Shown here: one piece after another, positions 5,884-5,898 of the stretch
How positions within the stretch are numbered: position 1 is the first letter of the stretch
Layout: every line of letters begins with the position of its first letter
From: Acidobacteriota bacterium
Lineage (GTDB): Bacteria > Acidobacteriota > UBA6911 > RPQK01 > JADFOI01
Assembly: GCA_022545645.1 (NCBI GenBank)
Contig: JACZQQ010000174.1
Coordinates: forward strand, 1 to 5,898
Direction of reading: 5' to 3'
DNA length: 5,898 nt
The notes under the pieces: model-generated
Told to the model about the DNA's origin: nothing
Database searches by the model: none
What the model saw: only the letters and a program-made list of their open reading frames with translations
Position numbers and translations under genes: made by a program

Positions 5884-5898
5884 ATGTTAAGTCTTAAT

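Larger units (their letters stand above)
5556..5898. other. Leader/upstream region of the kinase operon without a convincing gene
   Basis: About 335 bases upstream of the kinase hold no gene I can support. They contain the second 11-bp-repeat array (5772-5815), a -10-like TAAACT (5754-5749) and an extended -10-like TGCTATAGA (5585-5577). A short block (5658-5672) matches 399-413 at 14 of 15 bases. The right end has a small palindrome TTAAG-T-CTTAA (5887-5897). A minus-strand frame starting at 5678 ends in a TGA inside the kinase start (TTGGTGA) and could couple translation, but it has no properly spaced Shine-Dalgarno. I see nothing else in 5816-5886. Confidence 0.5.

Noticed and set aside
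1..5898. CRISPR arrays, tRNA or rRNA genes, phage or insertion-sequence genes
   Set aside because: I saw no regular spacer arrays, cloverleaf-like sequences, rRNA blocks or mobile-element proteins on either strand.

Overview
The window reads as bacterial chromosomal DNA from a Gram-negative, probably environmental, lineage. Moderate-to-high GC, a secreted TPR plus TolB/WD40-like beta-propeller protein, and a histidine kinase with a large TPR-containing extracytoplasmic domain are a combination common in Acidobacteriota and related phyla. That taxonomic guess is an inference; nothing in the window proves it. All convincing genes lie on the minus strand.

In the direction of transcription (right to left) the layout is as follows. 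(1) 5563-5898 is a non-coding leader region with a copy of an 11-bp-phased repeat element (5772-5815). (2) 5562-3442 encodes a membrane sensor histidine kinase. (3) 3439-2759 encodes an OmpR/PhoB-type response regulator, two bases after the kinase stop. (4) 2758-2675 is an 84-bp gap with four 11-bp direct repeats (2711-2754), a -10-like hexamer and a Shine-Dalgarno site. (5) 2674-461 encodes a secreted protein with an N-terminal TPR segment and about twelve propeller motifs, probably two six-bladed TolB-like propellers. (6) 460-379 is a short gap with a 21-codon mini-ORF that overlaps the next start as ATGA. (7) 378-1 is the 5' part of a second propeller gene that runs off the left edge. It has its own signal peptide and no TPR segment, and its first ~100 mature codons are nearly identical to the propeller part of gene 5.

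The most interesting signal is regulatory. A 35-bp sequence is repeated exactly upstream of the propeller gene and upstream of the kinase gene. It forms the core of a tandem 11-bp-period direct repeat (core GTGAAG on plus, CTTCAC on minus), the geometry expected of a PhoB/OmpR-family operator. The simplest model is that the response regulator controls both its own kinase-regulator operon and the secreted propeller gene or genes, so the locus would be a self-contained envelope-sensing module with its own output.

The second signal is evolutionary. The two propeller genes share ~312 bp at ~96% identity, and the homology stops sharply at an Ala-Glu-Ala-Gln motif. In one protein this is a plausible signal-peptidase site; in the other it is buried between the TPR segment and the propeller. 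This points to domain shuffling within a tandem pair.
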